A stretch of DNA of 11,314 nucleotides from an uncultured Eubacteriales bacterium (GTDB lineage: Bacteria; Bacillota; Clostridia; Oscillospirales; CAG-272). Below are positions 8,635 through 11,314 of the stretch, in pieces. The stretch lies in assembly GCA_900548735.1 (NCBI GenBank), contig URMC01000060.1:1-11314 (forward strand), written 5' to 3'. Under the pieces are notes generated by a model that saw only the letters and a list, made by a program, of their open reading frames with translations, was not told the DNA's origin and searched no databases. The position numbers and the translations under genes were made by a program. Position 1 is the stretch's first letter. Each line of letters starts with the position of its first letter.

Positions 8635-8647
8635 CTCCCGGAGGGAG
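8635..8647. repeat. Short hairpin just downstream of lipoprotein 3
   Basis: CTCCC (8635-8639) pairs with GGGAG (8643-8647) around a GGA loop. The flanking text (AGCCCC before, AGCCTTG after) looks like the end of a dispersed intergenic repeat common in gut Clostridia, recalled from experience rather than searched. There is no T-tract, so it is a poor terminator. Confidence 0.4.
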
Positions 8648-8651
8648 CCTT

Positions 8652-8677
8652 GCGGGCGACCGATGGTCGCCCCTGCG
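8652..8677. repeat. Palindromic intergenic element, copy A
   Basis: GGGCGACC (8654-8661) pairs perfectly with GGTCGCCC (8665-8672) around a GAT loop. Read on the - strand the element starts CGCAGGGGCG and ends CGCCCGC, the same outer pattern as the element at 8839-8884. Probably a member of a dispersed short repeat family. Confidence 0.55.
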
Positions 8678-8698
8678 ATGGGCAAGGTATGCCCCGCA
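8674..8698. repeat. Imperfect hairpin next to element A
   Basis: TGCG (8674-8677) pairs with CGCA (8695-8698) and GGGCA (8680-8684) with TGCCC (8690-8694), around an AGGTA loop. The AT at 8678-8679 is unpaired on one side. It directly abuts copy A of the palindromic element. Confidence 0.4.
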
Positions 8699-8716
8699 AT
8701 GTTCGCACAAACCAAA

Positions 8717-8767
8717 AGGCCCCCCCAGTAAAGGGGGCTGGCGCGACAGCGCCTGAGGGATTGTTTT
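8717..8767 (+). terminator. Candidate terminator of the lipoprotein transcription unit
   Basis: CCCCC (8722-8726) pairs with GGGGG (8733-8737), followed at once by GGCGC (8740-8744) pairing with GCGCC (8749-8753). A T-rich stretch begins 8 nt later (from 8761). The T-run is further from the stem than in a classical intrinsic terminator, and the block could equally be only a dispersed repeat. Confidence 0.3.
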
Positions 8768-8790
8768 GCTTAATATTTTTGCCTTATAAC
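8761..8790 (+). promoter_or_regulatory. Weak candidate promoter for the DUF5685 operon
   Basis: TTGTTT (8761-8766) and TATAAC (8785-8790) are separated by 18 nt and lie in the only AT-rich patch of this intergenic region. It would give a leader of about 180 nt containing the element at 8839-8884. The match is modest, and the patch also abuts a repeat. Confidence 0.3.
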
Positions 8791-8838
8791 CGGGAGGGGA
8801 GACCCACACCCCTGCGGAAGGTAGATTTATGTCAGCAC

Positions 8839-8884
8839 GTGGGCGGATATGAGTTGCCGCAAAGCGGCAACCGCCGCCCCTACG
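8839..8884. repeat. Palindromic intergenic element, copy B (nested hairpin)
   Basis: The inner stem is GTTGCCGC (8853-8860) with GCGGCAAC (8864-8871) around an AAA loop. The outer stem is GGGCGG (8841-8846) with CCGCCC (8874-8879). On the - strand it starts CGTAGGGGCG and ends CGCCCAC, the outer pattern shared with copy A, but it carries an additional inner hairpin. Confidence 0.55.
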
Positions 8885-8962
8885 GAATTAGATTTTTGCC
8901 AGTGCGCGGGCGGCAAGCATATCCCGCATTTCTCCGCACTTCTCTATCCCCGCAAATTTTTC

Positions 8963-8968
8963 AGGAGG
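8963..8968 (+). promoter_or_regulatory. Ribosome binding site of the DUF5685 gene
   Basis: A perfect AGGAGG lies 8 nt before ATG 8977. It fixes the start there rather than at any upstream in-frame codon. Confidence 0.8.
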
Positions 8969-8976
8969 CAAAGTTC

Positions 8977-9843
8977 ATGTTCGGTTACATCCGCCCTCAC
9001 ACGCCGGAACTTCGCGTCCGGGAATACGAATACTACAAGGCTGTATACTGCGGGCTTTGCCGCAGTATGGGCAAATGCACGGGGCAATGCTCCCGCATGA
9101 CGCTCAGTTACGATTTCGCTTTTCTGTCTCTTGTGCGCATGGCGCTCTCAGGCACGGTGCCCGCGTTTCGCCGGCGACGGTGCTTTGTTCACCCTCTCCG
9201 GAAAAGAAACTGTATGGAGCCGAACGGCGAGAGCGATTATTGCGCCCGCGCCGCGGCGATACTCTCTTTTGAAAAATGCCGGGACGACGTGGCGGACGAG
9301 CGGGGCGTGCGGCGCTTTCGGGCAAGACTGCGGTGCCTGTTTCTGCACGGCGCTTACCGCCGGGCAAAGAAAAAACTGCCCGACCTCGCGGCGGGCGTGC
9401 GGGAAGCGCTCTGCCGCCTTTCGGCGCTGGAAAAGGAGCGCCACGCCAGCGTGGATGAGCCGGCAGCCGTATTCGGCGATCTGCTTGCCCTCATCGTTTC
9501 TTATGACTACGAGGGCGACCGGGCGACCCTTGCCGCGCACATCGGGCGCACGGTGGGCAAGTTCATCTACATTGCCGACGCGGCGGACGACTACGAAAAA
9601 GACGTAAACAGCGGCTCCTACAACCCGTTTGCCCTGCTGTACAAAGGCGGATTTACCGCCGAAGCGCGCACCTCGGCTGAGGTGGCGCTTCGCGCAGAGC
9701 TGTGCGATCTGGAGGAAGCCTTCCTTCTGTTGCCGGAAACGATATGCCCGGAGCAGAAGGAAATCCTTTGCAATATACTCTATCTCGGAATGCCGGCAAC
9801 CGTGAAAAAGGTGCTTTACGGTGCCCCCAAGGAGGAAAAATAA
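8977..9843 (+). CDS. DUF5685 family protein
   Basis: The product is 288 residues. The opening MFGYIRPHTPELRVREYEYY and the YKAVYCGLCRSMGK block (C25, C28) are typical of the DUF5685 family of Clostridia, whose function is unknown to me. There is no signal peptide and it looks mostly helical, so it is probably cytosolic. It has 13 cysteines. Two Asp-rich stretches stand out: RDDVADE (102-108) and DAADDYEKD (201-209), the second followed by NSGSYNPF. Their placement in helical context resembles the paired metal-binding motifs of trans-isoprenyl or squalene/phytoene synthases; this is my inference. The strong AGGAGG at 8963-8968 sets the start; the frame is open upstream to 8650 but that part is repeat DNA. 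Its stop overlaps the start of the J-domain gene (TAATG), so the two are co-translated. Confidence 0.82.
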   Translation: MFGYIRPHTPELRVREYEYYKAVYCGLCRSMGKCTGQCSRMTLSYDFAFLSLVRMALSGTVPAFRRRRCFVHPLRKRNCMEPNGESDYCARAAAILSFEKCRDDVADERGVRRFRARLRCLFLHGAYRRAKKKLPDLAAGVREALCRLSALEKERHASVDEPAAVFGDLLALIVSYDYEGDRATLAAHIGRTVGKFIYIADAADDYEKDVNSGSYNPFALLYKGGFTAEARTSAEVALRAELCDLEEAFLLLPETICPEQKEILCNILYLGMPATVKKVLYGAPKEEK

Positions 9844-10556
9844 TGGCAAGAAATCCATATCAGGTGCTGGGTGTTTCCCCCAGTGACGACGACGAAAAGA
9901 TCAAGCAGGCGTATCGGGAGCTGGCGCGCAAATACCACCCCGACCGCTATACCAATACCGACCTTGCCGAGCTTGCCGGGGAGAAAATGAAAGAGATCAA
10001 CGCCGCGTATGAGGAAATCCAGCAGCTTCGCGCGGGCGGCACTGCCGGCACGGCGGGCGACGATACGCAGAACACCGGCAACACACAGGGTGCCGGATGG
10101 GGTAACAGCGGCGCCGGGCAGTCACAGCAGGGCGGATACACCTACAACGCGGGGTCTTACCGCGCGGGGCAGTACTCCGAGGAGGCGCGCCAGCGCTTTA
10201 CCCTGATCCGCAACTGCATTAACTCCGGCAATATCACGGAGGCGGAGCGGCTTCTCTCCGAAACGCCGGACGCCGACCGGGGGGCGGAGTGGTTTTTCCT
10301 GACCGGTTGCGTGCAGTTGCGCAAGGGGTTTTACGTAGACGCGCAAAATTCCTTTGACACGGCGTACCGCATGGAGCCGACCAATAACGAATACTGGACA
10401 TTCAAGGAGAAAATGCGCACCCGCACCAAGGATTTCGGTGGCGGGTACCAGACCTCCAAGGGCGGCGGTTGCAGTGGGTGTGACGTGTGTTCTTCCCTTT
10501 TGTGTGCCGACTGCTGCTGTGAGTGCATGGGCGGGGACCTGATCCCCTGTTGCTGA
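9843..10556 (+). CDS. J-domain (Hsp40-type) protein with cysteine-rich C-terminal tail
   Basis: The product is 237 residues. Residues 4 to about 62 are a J domain with the HPD motif at 32-34, expected to stimulate the ATPase of a DnaK/Hsp70 partner. A Gly/Gln/Asn/Thr-rich linker follows (about 64-112). Residues about 117-190 are helical and TPR-like (TEAERLLSETP, then YVDAQNSFDTAYRMEP). The tail from 208 holds ten cysteines (210, 213, 216, 221, 224, 225, 226, 228, 236, 237) and ends in CC. The CxxCxGxG zinc repeats of true DnaJ are absent, so this is a type III J-protein and not the housekeeping dnaJ. AAGGAGG (9829-9835) lies 7 nt before the ATG, which overlaps the previous stop by one base. 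The frame is open back to 9702 but that part lies inside the DUF5685 gene. The client is unknown; the tail may bind metal or attach to membrane. Confidence 0.88.
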   Translation: MARNPYQVLGVSPSDDDEKIKQAYRELARKYHPDRYTNTDLAELAGEKMKEINAAYEEIQQLRAGGTAGTAGDDTQNTGNTQGAGWGNSGAGQSQQGGYTYNAGSYRAGQYSEEARQRFTLIRNCINSGNITEAERLLSETPDADRGAEWFFLTGCVQLRKGFYVDAQNSFDTAYRMEPTNNEYWTFKEKMRTRTKDFGGGYQTSKGGGCSGCDVCSSLLCADCCCECMGGDLIPCC

Positions 10557-10557
10557 G

Positions 10558-11091
10558 ATGCGCGGCAGAAGTTCCGCCACGCGAAAGCTGACCGCGGCAG
10601 CGTTGCTTGCGGCTTTCGGCGTGGTGCTGTTAGGGCTTGGAGCGCTGATGGAGGTGCTGGATCTTTCCATGGCGGCGCTGGCATCCCTGTTTGTGGTGTT
10701 TGCCGTGATCGAGCTTGGCGGCGCGTACCCGTATCTGGTTTACGGCGTGACCGCGGCGCTCTCGCTTCTGTTGCTGCCCTCCAAAACCCCGGCGTTGATT
10801 TATGCGTTGTTTGCAGGGTATTACCCGATTCTCAAGGCGGTGTTTGAAAAGCACCTGCCGCGCGGCGTGGCGCTTTTGTGCAAGATAGTGGTTTTCAACG
10901 CGGGGCTGGCGTTAGCCGTCTTTCTCGCGCTGAAATTCTTCACCCCGGCGGCGGATTCCGCTTTCGGGTGGAAATACTGGCTGTTGCTGATCGGCACGCC
11001 GGTGTTTTTGCTGTACGACTTTGCGCTGACCCGGCTGATTACGTTCTATCTGCAACGCCTTAGCGACCGCTTCCGGTTTTTGCATAAATAG
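10558..11091 (+). CDS. Conserved polytopic membrane protein, ECF S-component-like in appearance
   Basis: The product is 177 residues with about five or six hydrophobic segments (near 11-30, 34-52, 55-75, 78-92, 107-127 and 138-158) and a basic C-terminal end. The opening RKLTAAALLAAFGVVLL resembles the first helix of substrate-binding S components of ECF vitamin transporters and of related small clostridial membrane proteins; no specific substrate motif is recognised. It starts one nucleotide after the stop of the J-protein gene and lacks an obvious Shine-Dalgarno, so translation probably depends on coupling. It is the last gene of the operon. The membrane location is firm; a transport role is a guess. 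Confidence 0.78.
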   Translation: MRGRSSATRKLTAAALLAAFGVVLLGLGALMEVLDLSMAALASLFVVFAVIELGGAYPYLVYGVTAALSLLLLPSKTPALIYALFAGYYPILKAVFEKHLPRGVALLCKIVVFNAGLALAVFLALKFFTPAADSAFGWKYWLLLIGTPVFLLYDFALTRLITFYLQRLSDRFRFLHK

Positions 11092-11201
11092 AATGATAGC
11101 GTGATCATCCGAAGTTTAACATCCCGGCGCCGCCTTGCGGCGGGGGCACCTGCGGTGCGGCTTGCAGGCTGGTGCGCTACTTTGGGCGCACACACCCAAG
11201 G

Positions 11202-11220
11202 TTCGGCGACAGTCGCCGAA
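11202..11220. repeat. Perfect hairpin with three-base loop
   Basis: TTCGGCGA (11202-11209) pairs with TCGCCGAA (11213-11220) around CAG; pairing C-G across the loop would give 9 bp. It lies 17 nt before the terminator-like stem and may be part of a dispersed intergenic repeat. Confidence 0.5.
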
Positions 11221-11237
11221 AAGTTTTTGCGGGATTG

Positions 11238-11268
11238 AAAGGGGGCTTTTTTCAAAAAGCCCCCTTTT
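11238..11268. terminator. Intrinsic terminator-like stem after the DUF5685 operon
   Basis: AAAGGGGGCTTTTT (11238-11251) pairs perfectly with AAAAAGCCCCCTTT (11254-11267) around a TC loop, a 14-bp stem. Only four T residues follow on the + strand, so the U-tract is short. The stem is nearly symmetrical and could act on either strand. It is the best end signal for the operon at 8977-11091, about 150 nt after its last stop. Confidence 0.6.
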
Positions 11269-11314
11269 CGCGCGCCTGCGGCGGGCAATAGAGTCAGTAT
11301 GTTCGCCGCCGGAA

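Larger units (their letters stand above)
8617..8976 (+). other. Hairpin-rich intergenic region without a gene
   Basis: These 360 nt separate the lipoprotein genes from the DUF5685 operon. The frame of the downstream gene stays open back to 8650, but that stretch has no good start and encodes low-plausibility sequence running through inverted repeats. The region holds at least six short hairpins, two copies of a related GGGGCG-type palindromic element, a candidate terminator, a weak candidate promoter and a strong ribosome binding site at its right edge. The parts look like a mosaic of dispersed intergenic repeats. Confidence 0.75.
11092..11314 (+). other. Non-coding 3' region with a run of hairpins
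   Basis: No supported gene is present. In order, the hairpins are 11128-11142 (6-bp stem, CTT loop), 11146-11158 (5 bp, TGC loop), 11172-11191 (6 bp, 8-nt loop), 11202-11220 (8 bp, CAG loop) and the long terminator-like stem at 11238-11267. Several have three-base loops, as in the intergenic region at 8617-8976. An ATG at 11299 lacks a ribosome binding site and runs off the window, so it is not called. Confidence 0.6.

Noticed and set aside
7249..8715. 488-codon open frame on the - strand opposite lipoprotein 3
   Set aside because: The + strand frame is clearly coding by similarity to the two paralogs. The - strand product is Val/Ala/Gly-rich with no motif, and it runs into the hairpin-rich intergenic DNA.
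8652..8884. CRISPR array or riboswitch in the intergenic region
   Set aside because: There are no regularly spaced identical repeats with unique spacers and no recognisable riboswitch core; the hairpins differ from each other and look like dispersed palindromic elements.
8650..8976. N-terminal extension of the DUF5685 gene
   Set aside because: The frame is open, but the stretch is hairpin repeat DNA, and a perfect AGGAGG sits 8 nt before ATG 8977, where the family's typical N-terminus begins.
9702..9842. N-terminal extension of the J-domain gene
   Set aside because: It lies inside the end of the DUF5685 gene in another frame. The J domain starts normally at ATG 9843 behind AAGGAGG.
11046..11288. 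80-codon - strand open frame at the right end
   Set aside because: It spans the terminator-like stem and the hairpin run and overlaps the end of the membrane protein gene. No ribosome binding site or domain supports it.

Overview
The window reads as chromosomal DNA of a moderately GC-rich (about 60% by eye) Clostridia-type Firmicute, most likely an uncultured gut member of the Oscillospiraceae or a relative. This rests on the protein families seen: a large 2-hydroxyacyl-CoA dehydratase activase-like protein, DUF5685, a J-protein with a cysteine-rich tail, and lipoproteins with LASC-type lipoboxes. Strong AGGAGG-like ribosome binding sites and hairpin-rich intergenic repeats fit the same group. 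No lineage was tested by search. All supported genes are on the + strand.

Region 1 (1-2890) holds a two-gene redox unit. The first gene is the 3' part of an acyl-CoA dehydratase activase (ASKHA ATPase end, Cys cluster, DUF2229-like region); its beginning lies left of the window. It overlaps by 14 nt a second gene that starts at TTG and encodes an HgdB/HgdC-like dehydratase-type subunit. Related clostridial proteins often carry both parts in one chain of about 1400 residues, so this looks like a split version.

Region 2 (2908-8616) holds three consecutive paralogous lipoproteins of 719, 708 and 460 aa, following the dehydratase genes with only 12 to 27 nt between genes. Each has a lipobox cysteine at residue 24, a small alpha/beta domain with an EILLG/EILFG motif, and a beta-propeller-like C-terminal part. 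The two long ones carry the propeller module twice, with the first copy degenerate; the short one carries it once. No function is known to me for these proteins. They are the most novel-looking part of the window.

Region 3 (8617-8976) is non-coding and packed with hairpins that look like a mosaic of dispersed intergenic repeats. It probably separates two transcription units.

Region 4 (8977-11091) is a tight three-gene operon: a DUF5685 protein, a J-domain protein with a ten-cysteine C-terminal tail, and a small polytopic membrane protein. Junctions are a 1-nt overlap and a 1-nt gap. DUF5685 has two Asp-rich motifs that recall isoprenoid-synthase folds.

Region 5 (11092-11314) is non-coding: a run of short hairpins, several with three-base loops, ending in a strong intrinsic-terminator-like stem at 11238-11267.
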